Assembly (NCBI RefSeq): GCF_045062745.1
Contig: NZ_JBJGED010000004.1
Coordinates: 186,001-250,000, forward strand
From: Paenibacillus_AA sp045062745
GTDB lineage: Bacteria; Bacillota; Bacilli; Paenibacillales; NBRC-103111
Direction: 5' to 3'
Length of the DNA stretch: 64,000 bases
Shown here: in pieces, positions 8,997 through 17,234 of the stretch
Numbering within the stretch: position 1 is the stretch's first letter
Layout of the letters: every line of letters starts with the position of its first letter
Position numbers and translations under genes: made by a program
Notes under the pieces: generated by a model
Told to the model about the DNA's origin: nothing
Database searches by the model: none
Seen by the model: the letters and a program-made list of their open reading frames with translations, nothing else

Positions 8997-11378
8997 TCAA
9001 TAGTTGCGAATCGGAGTATCCTGAAGCGCGGCGCGCTTCTCCAGGTAGCGGAAGAACGCGGTTGCCGCCTGCGCCCGGGTAACTTCCGCAGCCGGCAGGA
9101 AGTTGCCGTCGGTAGCGCTCATGATGCCAAGGCTGACGATAATGGCGACTTGCCCTTTGTGCTGGATCGAAGCCGCGTCCGCTACGTTCAGGTTGAACAG
9201 CCCCGGCGTATCGGCCAGCTTGCTGTAGCCAAGCGCTCGTACGAGCAGTTCGGCCATCTCTTCGCGCGTCATGCTGCCTTCGGGGTTGAACGTCGTGGAG
9301 CTGCGGTCGATCAGATTGGCGTCTACCGCGGACTCTACATACGCGAAGTACTCCGAGCCGTTCGCGACGTCCGCGAACGAAGCTTTACGCGATGCGGAAT
9401 AGCTGGCGGTGTAGTAGCCGCCATTCATCGCGGTAATGAGCATTTTGATCATCTCGCCGCGCTTGATCGTCTGGTCCGGGTTCACCTTGCCGTCTTTCGT
9501 GTCGATCGCCTTGTAATCGATCATGAGCTGCAGCTCCCTCGCCGCCCAATGGTTCGCCAGGTCCGTCGCTACGACTTTATCCGGACTCGTAACCGCTCCC
9601 GTCTCGTGGCTTCTCCAGTCGCCGGTCTGGGCGTCGAGGAAGACATACTCCGAAGGGTTTTTGGGCACCGGCACATAGACGATCTTCGCAGGTTCCTTGG
9701 TGGCTGTAGAACCGGCAGGAACAGGCATCGGCATCATCTTGCCGTACGGATCATAGCCCGGCAGCCCGTTCGGCAGCGTATAGCGCTTCTCGAGCGTGTA
9801 CTGGGTGAGGAGGATGTCTTCCGCCTTATCCCCGTCGATCGTCTGCCCCAACTCAGTTGGCATAGCTAGGCTGGACAGGCTGCTCCAGTAGCTCTCCACT
9901 CCACCTGTGAAGACATTCACTCCGACATACAACGATTCGAAATCCGTCGGAACCCCGTTCACCAGATGCTTGAACGGAATGCTGATCGTGCGCATCCGCT
10001 TCAGCTGATCGACCGGGAACGGGTTCAGGTTGTTAGTATCGACCGTCAATTCGCTTGTGTAGTGCGGCAGCACCTTCTTCACGAAAGCGATGGCGGCTTC
10101 CTGCGCCTTCTCGAGCGAGTCCACTGCAATCGGAGCGGCGGCGGCGTCCTTCTCGGAATAGTACGGCATGTCCTTGTTGTAATTCAGCAGCTCGCCCGTC
10201 TGGCTGTTCACGCTAGCCCGGACGTACGAGGCTTCCTTATCCTTGTCGGCCGGCACTCTCCATGTCAAATTCCACGAGGAGCCGCTGTTCCCCGCGAGTT
10301 TGGTGTCGACATTCTCGTTATAGGAAGCATTCTGCAGCTCAGCGCCGGCGGGCAGAGGCAGGATGGCGGTCACCTTCGCCGCCGCTTGCTCTTGTGTCAA
10401 GTTTTGATTGCCGGCCGGCTTGTCGGCGAGCGGCTTATCCGTGATTGGCCGGGTCGACGGCGCCGCCGTCAGCTCCCGGCCCGCCGGATCGAGCAGCTTC
10501 CCGTTCTTCGCGTCCAGCATGCCGAACGACATCGCGTAGCTAAGATAAGGTTTGGCTGTGTTCTGGTCACGGTTCGGATGGGTGAGCACGTAGAGCAGGC
10601 TAGGCTGGTTCACCGCGCGATATTGCTTCAGAGCCTCTTCCGCCGTCAAAGTCCCTTGTGGATCCCCGAATGTGACATCATCGTTCATTTTATACTCGTA
10701 TTCCGCGAATCGTCCCTCTCCGTCAATCGTGAACGTAATGTAGTTCATCGGGAACGGAATCCCGTTCACGGTTCGGTCGAAGCGAATTTGATAGCGGACC
10801 GAGCCGTTCAGCGGCTGCTTGAATTGCTTCTCGAACTCCTCGTTGTAGCGGACGTTCGCTTCGTCCTCGGGGTTCATCTTGTGCAACAGCGCCTCGGCCA
10901 TCGACTTCGCGGCGGCGAAATCGACCTTAGGCGGGTAGGTCGGCGTTCGGTCGGAATCGTTCTCGTAGCCGTAATAGTTCAGTAGTTTGCCCGTATCGGC
11001 GTCGATCGTAGCGCTGATGCTGCCGAGCGTCCGATTCTGCTCGCGCTTCTCGAATTGCACGTTCCAGGCGCCGCGGCCGTTCTGGTACGAGATGCTGTTG
11101 AAGCTGATCCCGGAGAGCGTGTACGCTTCGGGAATCGACACGGCGCTGCGCGCCAGCTCGATCGCGCGATCTTTGCCGATCTTGGCATTCACGGCAGCTG
11201 TCGAATCCGAAGATCCGCCGCCCTTGACGGGAAGATCACCGGCTGGAAGACTGGTGGGCAGTACCGGCATGGAGCTTTCGGCGCTTGCAGGGGCGTCCTC
11301 CGCGAAAGCGGACGGGACGGCGGACAACAGCAAGGCGGTGGAGAGGGCGAAGACGGCCGTCTTTTTGGCGAATGGCAT
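8997..11378 (-). CDS. Surface protein with YcdB/YcdC-type repeats and three C-terminal SLH domains
   Basis: A 793-residue exported protein with a strong start site (GGAGGAG 6 nt before ATG) and a signal peptide ending near AFAEDAPA. Residues about 60-580 hold repeated PepSY-like units typical of YcdB/YcdC proteins (for example YQIRFDRTVNGIPFPMNYI, ISIPFKHLVNGVPTDFESLYVGV; each has a FxRxVNGIP-like core followed by a strand). Three SLH modules follow at about 593-650, 660-720 and 724-780 (FADVANGSEYFAYVESAV, FNPEGSMTREEMAELLVRAL, EVTRAQAATAFFRYLEKR). SLH modules bind pyruvylated secondary cell-wall polymer, so the protein should be held on the wall surface. The YcdB/YcdC function is unknown; PepSY units are linked to protease inhibition. 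It looks monocistronic. Confidence 0.85.
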   Translation of the reverse strand: MPFAKKTAVFALSTALLLSAVPSAFAEDAPASAESSMPVLPTSLPAGDLPVKGGGSSDSTAAVNAKIGKDRAIELARSAVSIPEAYTLSGISFNSISYQNGRGAWNVQFEKREQNRTLGSISATIDADTGKLLNYYGYENDSDRTPTYPPKVDFAAAKSMAEALLHKMNPEDEANVRYNEEFEKQFKQPLNGSVRYQIRFDRTVNGIPFPMNYITFTIDGEGRFAEYEYKMNDDVTFGDPQGTLTAEEALKQYRAVNQPSLLYVLTHPNRDQNTAKPYLSYAMSFGMLDAKNGKLLDPAGRELTAAPSTRPITDKPLADKPAGNQNLTQEQAAAKVTAILPLPAGAELQNASYNENVDTKLAGNSGSSWNLTWRVPADKDKEASYVRASVNSQTGELLNYNKDMPYYSEKDAAAAPIAVDSLEKAQEAAIAFVKKVLPHYTSELTVDTNNLNPFPVDQLKRMRTISIPFKHLVNGVPTDFESLYVGVNVFTGGVESYWSSLSSLAMPTELGQTIDGDKAEDILLTQYTLEKRYTLPNGLPGYDPYGKMMPMPVPAGSTATKEPAKIVYVPVPKNPSEYVFLDAQTGDWRSHETGAVTSPDKVVATDLANHWAARELQLMIDYKAIDTKDGKVNPDQTIKRGEMIKMLITAMNGGYYTASYSASRKASFADVANGSEYFAYVESAVDANLIDRSSTTFNPEGSMTREEMAELLVRALGYSKLADTPGLFNLNVADAASIQHKGQVAIIVSLGIMSATDGNFLPAAEVTRAQAATAFFRYLEKRAALQDTPIRNY

Positions 11379-11500
11379 AATGGGCTCCTCCTACGTCGAA
11401 TGTAATCTTTACCAAATGTTCAGACGCAGAGGGGAGGGGGAATGTTGCAGGACGTAGCATCGGGAGAAGGGGAAAAGCTACAAAAAATTTCAAGTATGAG

Positions 11501-11515
11501 TGATAAACATTCTCA
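11501..11515. promoter_or_regulatory. Possible Fur-box-like site upstream of the SLH gene
   Basis: TGATAAACATTCTCA (reverse TGAGAATGTTTATCA) matches the 7-1-7 Fur consensus TGATAATNATTATCA at 12 of 14 positions. It lies 123 bp upstream of the SLH gene start. I could not place a convincing promoter beside it, so this is weak. Confidence 0.25.
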
Positions 11516-11542
11516 ATGCTGGATACACTAGGCGTACAAAGC

Positions 11543-11571
11543 AAGAAGCGGCTGTGGCGCAGCCGCTTCTT
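11543..11571 (-). terminator. Intrinsic terminator of the DUF1540 gene
   Basis: Perfect 12-bp stem AAGAAGCGGCTG/CAGCCGCTTCTT with a 5-nt loop, 17 bp past the stop. The minus-strand tail is only moderately T-rich (GCTTTG). Confidence 0.65.
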
Positions 11572-11587
11572 CCGGGAATTCAGACTC

Positions 11588-11743
11588 TTACACCTTCGGT
11601 TCAAACGTCTTGCAATCCGTTTCTTCCGAATGGCGGGCATCTCTGCCGCGATTGTTGACGACATAGATGGAAGAAGCGCTGCAGTTGTTGCCCGGGGCCC
11701 AATACTTGCAGCTGTTGACCTCGCACAATACGTCTTTGGCCAT
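11588..11743 (-). CDS. Small DUF1540-domain protein
   Basis: A 51-residue protein preceded by a very strong site (AAGGAGGTGAATCAGGTT before ATG). It reads MAKDVLCEVNSCKYWAPGNN, then CSASSIYVVNNRGRDA, then SEETDCKTFEPKV. The four spaced cysteines (in VLCEV, NSCKY, NNCSAS and TDCKTF) match the short cysteine motif of DUF1540, a family of small proteins in spore-forming Firmicutes that probably bind a metal through the cysteines; some copies are reported in spores. It lies between bioB and the SLH gene with its own terminator. Function is unknown. Frame, length, ribosome site and cysteine pattern together make it a secure gene despite its size. Confidence 0.85.
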   Translation of the reverse strand: MAKDVLCEVNSCKYWAPGNNCSASSIYVVNNRGRDARHSEETDCKTFEPKV

Positions 11744-11787
11744 AACCTGATTCACCTCCTTCTTAAGTAGGATGGTCGAATCAGGTT
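11744..11787 (-). other. Hairpin enclosing the DUF1540 ribosome-binding site
   Basis: AACCTGATTC (11744-11753) is perfectly complementary to GAATCAGGTT (11778-11787). In the minus-strand transcript the 10-bp stem ends directly at the ATG and the AAGGAGG lies at the loop edge, so the start region is structured. It may also slow transcription leaving bioB. Confidence 0.5.
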
Positions 11788-11799
11788 TTTCTTAACCGT

Positions 11800-12807
11800 T
11801 TATAACGCATGGACCTCAATTTCAAAGCCCAGGTCTTCTATCATTTGATGGTCGGCCGACACGTCTTGGCCAGCCGTCGTTAAATAATCGCCCACGAAGA
11901 TCGAGTTGGCCGCGTACAACGCTAAGGGCTGCAGAGAACGGAGGTTGACCTCGCGCCCTCCTGCCACGCGGATTTCTTTGGACGGACAGAGGAAACGGAA
12001 CAGAGCCAATACCTTTAACGCTTTCATAGCCGGCGTGCGCCCTGCATGTTCGAGCGGCGTACCTGGGACCGCATGGAGGAAATTGATCGGAATCGAATCC
12101 GCATCGAGCTCCCGGAGCGCGTAAGCCATTTCTACGATCTCCCGGTCTGTCTCGCCCATGCCGATAATGACTCCGGAACAAGGGGACATGCCGCTTTTTT
12201 TCACCCTTTTCACCGTTTCTACCCGTTGCTCGTATGTATGGGTCGTGGTGATGGACGGGTAATGGGTTTTGCTTGTATTCAAGTTGTGGTTATAGCGGTG
12301 AACGCCTGCTTCGGCGAGACGTTCGGCTTGATCGTCCTTCAGAATGCCCAGGCAGGCGCAGATCTTTAGCGGCATCGTCCCGCGAATTTCTCTAACCGCC
12401 TCCACCACTTGATCCAGCTCCTTGGCCGTCGGGCCCTTCCCGGCAGCTACGATGCAATAAGTGCCTGCCTTGCGGGCAATCGCTTCGCGCGCCCCGGCTA
12501 ACAGCGTATCTTTGTCCAGCAGGGCATACTTGTCGATCGGCGCAGCCGAAACAATGGATTGCGAGCAGTAGCCGCAGTCTTCGGGGCACAGTCCGCTTTT
12601 GGCGTTGATGATCATATTCAGCTTCACTTTTTTGCCGTAAAAATGCTGTCTTACCTGGAAAGCGGCTTGTAGCAGTGAAAGGACCTGGTCGTTGTCGGCT
12701 TCCAGCAAGGACAGCCCTTCTTCCACCGTCAGACGTTCGCCCTTCAGCGCTTTTTGGGCATAGGACTTCCAATGCAGATCGTTCTCCATCATGGAATGAA
12801 TGTTCAT
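11800..12807 (-). CDS. bioB: Biotin synthase
   Basis: A radical-SAM enzyme that inserts sulfur into dethiobiotin to make biotin in the cytoplasm. The motif GLCPEDCGYCSQS carries the CxxxCxxC cysteines for the SAM-bound 4Fe-4S cluster. Other family marks are KLNMIINAKSG, GTYCIVAAGKGP, RYNHNLNTSKTHYP, NFLHAVPGTPLE and the C-terminal YAANSIFVGDYLTTAGQ with the Arg of RVAGGREVNL. The start is uncertain: the frame is open from a GTG at 12840, but that lies against the BirA box; ATG at 12807 or the MMEND pair at 12792/12789 fit known BioB N-termini better, and none has a strong ribosome site. No other biotin gene is nearby, so the pathway is split elsewhere or the cell takes up precursor. Confidence 0.93.
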   Translation of the reverse strand: MNIHSMMENDLHWKSYAQKALKGERLTVEEGLSLLEADNDQVLSLLQAAFQVRQHFYGKKVKLNMIINAKSGLCPEDCGYCSQSIVSAAPIDKYALLDKDTLLAGAREAIARKAGTYCIVAAGKGPTAKELDQVVEAVREIRGTMPLKICACLGILKDDQAERLAEAGVHRYNHNLNTSKTHYPSITTTHTYEQRVETVKRVKKSGMSPCSGVIIGMGETDREIVEMAYALRELDADSIPINFLHAVPGTPLEHAGRTPAMKALKVLALFRFLCPSKEIRVAGGREVNLRSLQPLALYAANSIFVGDYLTTAGQDVSADHQMIEDLGFEIEVHAL

Positions 12808-12843
12808 CACCAGCCATAGGTTGAATTCTCTTGTATGCACGAC

Positions 12844-12884
12844 TTAATTGTTAACCATAATTACTAGTTTAGGTTAACGATTAA
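12844..12884. promoter_or_regulatory. BirA (biotin repressor) operator
   Basis: TTAATTGTTAACC (12844-12856) and GGTTAACGATTAA (12872-12884) form an inverted repeat with one mismatch and a 15-nt spacer. This is the layout of Firmicute BirA boxes (TTGTTAAC...GTTAACAA). It lies directly upstream of bioB, so biotin-loaded BirA should repress it. Confidence 0.8.
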
Positions 12885-12952
12885 TCGAGCTAAGTGTAAC
12901 AGACGGTGACGCTTCCGTAAAGACATTATCGCAATTCCCTTGGAGGGGCATG

Positions 12953-12984
12953 TATAATAAAAGCATCACTCGGTTCCTGAACCG
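12953..12984 (+). promoter_or_regulatory. -10 box and palindromic operator before the LacI-family gene
   Basis: A perfect TATAAT at 12953-12958 has no good -35. Just past the expected start lies the palindrome CGGTTCCTGAACCG (12971-12984, 6-2-6). LacI proteins bind such palindromes, and a site downstream of the start suggests autorepression. Confidence 0.45.
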
Positions 12985-13007
12985 GAACCGGGATTGGCGA
13001 GGTACCT

Positions 13008-14048
13008 ATGGACAAGCCCATCACGATTCACGATATCGCCCGACTGGCGAATGTGTCCTCCGCGACCGTCTCCCGGGTGCTGAGCAACAGCAGCTACCCG
13101 GTGAGCGCGGCCCTGCGCGACAAAATCCTGCGTATCGCGAAGGAAGCGAACTACATCCCGAACCAGCTCGGCAAGCAGCTGAAGACGCGCACGAACCGCA
13201 CGATTGGCATCATCGTGCCGACGATCACGAATCAATTCTACTCGTCCATCATCCTGGGCGTGGAGGAGCTGGCGCGCAAGCACGAGTACCAGGTGCTGCT
13301 GTGCAATTCGTTCCAGGATCCGGCGCTCGAGCGCAAATACATCCAGGCGATCTTCGAGAAGCAGGTGCGGGGGCTCGTCATCTCCTCGATCTCCGGGGAG
13401 AAGGAGCTGCTCCGCCCGTACATCGAGCGAGGCCTGCATGTGGTCGCCGTCGACCAGCGGCTCGAGGGCGAGCGGCTCGGGCAGGTCGACTTCGAGTACC
13501 GGCAAGGCGGCCGGCTCGCGACCCGGTACTTGATCGGGCGTGGGCACCGGCGTATCGCTTACGTGACGGCTCCGCTCGACCGGCCAAGCCGCCGCAGCAT
13601 TCACGCCGGCTACATGGAGGCGATGGGGGAAGCGGGCCTGTCTCCGCAAGTTGTGGAGGACGGTCCTGGGACGAGCTATTCCGGCTCGTACGAATTCGAG
13701 AACGGCAAGGCGCTGACCGCCCGGCTGCTGGAAAGCGAGCCATCGGGGGAGACGCCGACGGCGATCTTCGCCTGCAACGACATGACGGCCTTCGGCGTCA
13801 TTCATGCGTTGACGGAGCGAGGGATTCGGGTGCCGGACGAGATGTCGGTCGTCGGCTTCGACGGCATCGACTTCGGACAGATGATCACCCCGCCGCTCAC
13901 GACCGTGTATCAGCCAACCCACGAGATGGGGCGGCTTGCCTGCAGCATGCTGATCGAGCAGCTGGAAGGCCGGGGTCGGCCAGATCAGCTGCTCGTCCTG
14001 CAGCCGGAGCTGCTGGAGCGGAGCTCGGTGGCGGATGTGCGGGAGTAG
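13008..14048 (+). CDS. LacI-family transcriptional regulator
   Basis: 346 residues, the standard LacI length. Residues 4-50 are the helix-turn-helix and hinge (ITIHDIARLANVSSATVSRV, then LGKQLKTRTNRTIGIIVP). Residues 60-340 form the periplasmic-binding-protein-like sugar domain (NQFYSSIILGVEELARKHEY, IFACNDMTAFGVIHAL, DEMSVVGFDGIDFGQMITPP). It binds operators as a dimer or tetramer and releases them on sugar binding. The ATG at 13008 follows GAGG by 7 nt. The GH78 gene begins 51 bp after its stop on the same strand, so its likely effector is rhamnose or a rhamnoside and its target this operon (inference). Confidence 0.92.
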   Translation: MDKPITIHDIARLANVSSATVSRVLSNSSYPVSAALRDKILRIAKEANYIPNQLGKQLKTRTNRTIGIIVPTITNQFYSSIILGVEELARKHEYQVLLCNSFQDPALERKYIQAIFEKQVRGLVISSISGEKELLRPYIERGLHVVAVDQRLEGERLGQVDFEYRQGGRLATRYLIGRGHRRIAYVTAPLDRPSRRSIHAGYMEAMGEAGLSPQVVEDGPGTSYSGSYEFENGKALTARLLESEPSGETPTAIFACNDMTAFGVIHALTERGIRVPDEMSVVGFDGIDFGQMITPPLTTVYQPTHEMGRLACSMLIEQLEGRGRPDQLLVLQPELLERSSVADVRE

Positions 14049-14098
14049 ATGCACGTTTGCACTTATTGCTATGTAACGAAACAGGAGGCGAAGGAACA

Positions 14099-16321
14099 AT
14101 GACCGTCATGCCAGAGCGGAGAGCAAGCTGGATCTGCGATCCGAGGTTTGCGGGGAAGACCCCGATCAATCGGTTCGGCCGAGAGCTGGACCCCAAAGGA
14201 CCCGAGCTTCACGATCCGAACCTGCGCAATCATCATATGCTTGTCCGTCACAAGGTCACGCTGACAGCCGAAGAGCTGAAGGACGGGGTCCTCCTGGACA
14301 TTACGGCAGACGATTATTACAAGCTGTATGTGAACGGAACGTTCGTGGGCCAGGGCCCTGCTCAGGGGTACCACTTCCGGCACTACTTCAACCGATTGGA
14401 GCTGACCGGCTATCTGAAGTCGGGCGTCAATGTCCTCGCCGTCCATGTGTATTATCAAGGGCTCGTCAATCGGGCGTATACGAGCGGAGATTACCGCCAA
14501 GGCTTGTGGGCGGAGCTCAAGGCGGCGGATGGCCGCATCCTAGCCGCTACGGATGGGACCTGGCGCATCGCGGAGGCGGAGGAATACGCTGGACCCAATG
14601 CGACCACGTTCGGCTACGAGACGCAGTTCGTAGAGCACATCGACGCGAGGCGGCAGCGGGTCGGCTGGCGCGAGGCCGACTATGACGACGCCGGCTGGGG
14701 ATACGCCGGCGTGCGCCCGGACGACGACCACAGTCTCGTCCTGCAGCCGACGCCTCCGCTCTCGGTCTATCGCCGGGCTCCGGCGCAGGTGGTGAGACGC
14801 GGCCCGAACCGGTACTGGATCGATTTCGGCCAAGAGGTGACGGGCGCCTTCACGATGCGGGCCCGCGGCCGCGCCGGAGAGCAGCTCGAGATTCGCTGCG
14901 GCGAAGAACTGCAGGCGGGCAGCCTCGATGTACGCGACGAGATGCGCTGCAACTGTGTGTACCGGGAGACATGGACGCTGTCCGGTGGAGACGACGAGCT
15001 GGAGCCGTTCGAATACAAGGCATTCCGTTATGTGGAAGTATCGGGACCGGAGGAGTCGCTGCAGCCGGAGAGCTTCGCGGCCATTGTGCAGCACTATCCG
15101 TACCCGGAAGACGCGATGCGCTTCGCCTCCACGGACGAGACGCTGAACAGGGTGATCGAGCTGTGCAAGAACGGCGTCATCTATGGCACACAGGAGCATT
15201 ATACCGACTGCCCTTCGCGGGAGAAGGGCCAGTACTTGGGCGACAATACCGTCACCGCCTTCTCCCATCTCCTGCTGACCGGCGATCTGCGCATGGTGCG
15301 CAAGGCGCTGGAGGACTTTGCCGCGAGCACGGCGATCTGTCCAGGGATGATGGCCGTCGCGCCCGGCCATTACATGCAGGAGATCGCGGATTACTCCTTG
15401 CTGTATCCGCGACAACTGCTCGACTACTATCGGCACAGCGGCGATCTTGACTTCCTGCGGGAGATGGCTCCGGTCGCAGAGGGGATCGTCGACTACTTCG
15501 CCCGCTACCGCAGGGCCGACGGCCTGCTGGAGCAAGTGACGGAGCAGTGGAATCTGGTCGACTGGCCGGCGAACCAGCGTGACGGCTATGACTTCGAGCT
15601 GTCGAAGCCGATCGGCCCGGGGTGCCACAATGTGGTCAATGCGTTCTATTATGGCGCCTTGTGCGACGTCGATACGATTCGCGAGCTGTTGGGCCAACCA
15701 TCCCTTGGGCTCCGGGACACGGTCCGTACCGCTTTCCAAGCCGCGTTCTGGCGGCCGGCGCTTGGGCTGTTCGGGGATGCGGAGCATTCCGGCCACGCAT
15801 CGCTGCATGGCAACACGCTGCCGCTTCTATTCGATCTGGTGCCGGATGGCGGGCGTGAATCGGTCGTGTCCTTCTTGAAGGGCAAGCGGCTCGCCTGCGG
15901 CGTCTATTTTGCCTATTTTTACTTGAAGGCGATGGCGCGGGCCGGCGAGCACGCTTTCGCTTATTCGCTGCTCGTGACCGAGGAGCCGCATGAGCTGCCT
16001 GGTCCGTCCGGACCGTTCACGGTCCACGGCTATTGGACGCAGATGCTGCGGGAAGGGGGGACGACCTGCTTCGAGAGCTGGTCGAAGGAGCTGAAGTGGA
16101 ACACGAGCCTGTGCCACCCTTGGGCCAGCGCCCCGATCCGCATCCTGATCGAGGACATCCTGGGTCTGCAGCCGGCGGAGCCTGGCTGGGAGCAGATGAC
16201 GGTCCATGCTGCCGTAGCGCCGAATGTACCGGACATGGTGCTCACGATTCCGACGGCGCGAGGACAGCTGCATGTCCAAGTGCGAGGCGGGCTAGTGGAA
16301 GTGGAAAGGGCGGGACGCTGA
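14099..16321 (+). CDS. GH78-type alpha-L-rhamnosidase
   Basis: 740 residues from the ATG at 14099, which follows ACAGGAGGCGAAGGAAC; the frame is open far upstream but that part overlaps lacI and has no start signal. Residues about 30-290 are the N-terminal beta-sandwich domains (DDYYKLYVNGTFVGQGPAQG, ADYDDAGWGYAGV, WIDFGQEVTGAF). About 345-650 is the (alpha/alpha)6 catalytic barrel with DCPSREKGQYLGD near residue 372, the family segment holding an acidic catalytic residue, plus EQWNLVDWP and GGTTCFESWS. GH78 enzymes remove terminal alpha-L-rhamnose by inversion. There is no signal peptide, so it should act inside the cell on imported oligosaccharides. It is slightly shorter than typical GH78 proteins (about 900) but has all core parts. 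Co-transcribed with the LacI gene. Confidence 0.88.
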   Translation: MTVMPERRASWICDPRFAGKTPINRFGRELDPKGPELHDPNLRNHHMLVRHKVTLTAEELKDGVLLDITADDYYKLYVNGTFVGQGPAQGYHFRHYFNRLELTGYLKSGVNVLAVHVYYQGLVNRAYTSGDYRQGLWAELKAADGRILAATDGTWRIAEAEEYAGPNATTFGYETQFVEHIDARRQRVGWREADYDDAGWGYAGVRPDDDHSLVLQPTPPLSVYRRAPAQVVRRGPNRYWIDFGQEVTGAFTMRARGRAGEQLEIRCGEELQAGSLDVRDEMRCNCVYRETWTLSGGDDELEPFEYKAFRYVEVSGPEESLQPESFAAIVQHYPYPEDAMRFASTDETLNRVIELCKNGVIYGTQEHYTDCPSREKGQYLGDNTVTAFSHLLLTGDLRMVRKALEDFAASTAICPGMMAVAPGHYMQEIADYSLLYPRQLLDYYRHSGDLDFLREMAPVAEGIVDYFARYRRADGLLEQVTEQWNLVDWPANQRDGYDFELSKPIGPGCHNVVNAFYYGALCDVDTIRELLGQPSLGLRDTVRTAFQAAFWRPALGLFGDAEHSGHASLHGNTLPLLFDLVPDGGRESVVSFLKGKRLACGVYFAYFYLKAMARAGEHAFAYSLLVTEEPHELPGPSGPFTVHGYWTQMLREGGTTCFESWSKELKWNTSLCHPWASAPIRILIEDILGLQPAEPGWEQMTVHAAVAPNVPDMVLTIPTARGQLHVQVRGGLVEVERAGR

Positions 16322-16337
16322 ACGCGTTCCCTTTTTT
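16312..16337 (+). terminator. Intrinsic terminator of the lacI-GH78 operon
   Basis: GGGACGC and GCGTTCCC pair (one bulged T) around a 5-nt loop that contains the GH78 stop codon, then TTTTTT. The terminator overlaps the end of the coding region. Confidence 0.7.
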
Positions 16338-16435
16338 GGGGTGGAACCGCCTACGGGATGTTCCTTCACTTGTAAGGCGACTAGGAGAGCTGGATAAATC
16401 GGAAAATGAGCCGGGAAGATTGGAATCTCGCACCG

Positions 16436-16457
16436 ATAACTGCAAATGTGTAGTTAT
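16436..16457. repeat. Small intergenic hairpin (TAACTGCA type)
   Basis: ATAACTGCA and TGTAGTTAT form a 9-bp stem (one wobble) with a 4-nt loop, followed by TTTT. It resembles dispersed TAACTGCA hairpins I recall from Paenibacillus genomes (from memory, unchecked). Confidence 0.5.
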
Positions 16458-16584
16458 TTTCCGCCGCAATACGGGCCTTGGGCACCTACCTACTTAGAGT
16501 GACGGAATCCGATGACCCGCTGCCCCGCTGCCCCGCTGCCCCTGAGCGGCATGAGGGGCAGCCCGTATTCACTTGCGCTTACGT

Positions 16585-16769
16585 GAGAGGGAAAAACTCC
16601 CTCTCATTGGGCCGATATTACGACTTCCGTCGGCATCAAGGGGAAAACCTCCCCCTCTTCCGAGCGAAAGCCCCGATTGGACGGATTTCGATTGAAAAAG
16701 AGGGAGAAATTCCTCTACATGGAGCCGATCCGGCGGCCTATCCATCGAAAAGGGGGAGAAATTCCCCCT
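16585..16769. repeat. Array of four related hairpins (core A/GGGGGA-gaaat-TCCCCCT)
   Basis: Units at 16585-16605 (GAGAGGGA/TCCCTCTC), 16639-16656 (AGGGG/CCCCT), 16699-16716 (AGAGGGA/TTCCTCT) and 16751-16769 (AGGGGGA/TCCCCCT). Starts are 54, 60 and 52 bp apart. Each has a purine-rich left arm, an A-rich loop and a compensating right arm, so base changes preserve pairing. Confidence 0.65.
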
Positions 16770-16975
16770 CATGCCGAAAGCGGGCAATGAACGTACGGAG
16801 AACGTAACGCTAAAAAGCAAAACAAGGGCAAAGAAGGCAGGCAGAGGGAGTGGAGAAGTGTCAGCGTCCGCCTCCCTTGAAATCTTGTTCTACTCGCTGA
16901 CAGTAACATCGAACGAACCAATTTCAACAGCGGTCGGAACCGCCCCACGCGCCTAACTGAACGCCTACGCCAAGG

Positions 16976-17010
16976 ACCTCTGGAGTGATTTTGCTCCAGA
17001 GGTTTTTCTT
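16976..17010 (+). terminator. Strong intrinsic terminator with no evident upstream gene
   Basis: Perfect 10-bp stem ACCTCTGGAG/CTCCAGAGGT with an 8-nt loop followed by TTTTTCTT. The nearest plus-strand gene ends 650 bp upstream behind its own terminator, so this one either ends an unrecognised short RNA or marks a lost gene. Confidence 0.75.
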
Positions 17011-17234
17011 ATAACTTCAATCCGCCCGTGCCTGGGGGCATTCCGGTCTTTGGCACATCTTTTGCGATCGGCACATCGCGAGCGATGCGGCGTGGCTTCC
17101 ATTTTCTTATGTAGAGCGGATGATGCATGTTATTTCATATTTACATCCTTTCCTTAAGGCGCCTAAGATGGGGGTAATCCGGAGAGTTCGATTTCTGAAG
17201 GGAGGAGAGGAAGCTGGCCCGTACTACTGTTCCG

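Larger units (their letters stand above)
16338..17200. other. Hairpin-rich intergenic region with no convincing gene
   Basis: About 860 bp between the GH78 gene and importer module 1. It carries a TAACTGCA hairpin, a GC-rich hairpin made from CCGCTGCC repeats (16514-16562), four iterated GGGAGAAATTCCC-type hairpins and a strong terminator at 16976-17010. Small open frames exist on both strands, but they cross the hairpins and lack start sites. Confidence 0.6.

Noticed and set aside
8820..9869. 349-codon open frame on the plus strand over the SLH gene end
   Set aside because: It crosses the terminator and lies antisense to the SLH domains; no start site.
12950..14098. Upstream extension of the GH78 frame across lacI
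   Set aside because: The region encodes a complete LacI protein in another frame, and a strong ribosome site lies before the ATG at 14099.
16585..16769. CRISPR array
   Set aside because: Repeats are variable in sequence, only four, spacers are unequal and similar in character, and no cas gene is nearby.
16478..16807. 109-codon open frame through the hairpin array
   Set aside because: Its sequence simply reflects the repeats; the opposite strand gives an equally repetitive frame.
16771..16956. 61-codon open frame before the orphan terminator
   Set aside because: No ribosome site, no similarity I recognise, and it starts inside the hairpin array.
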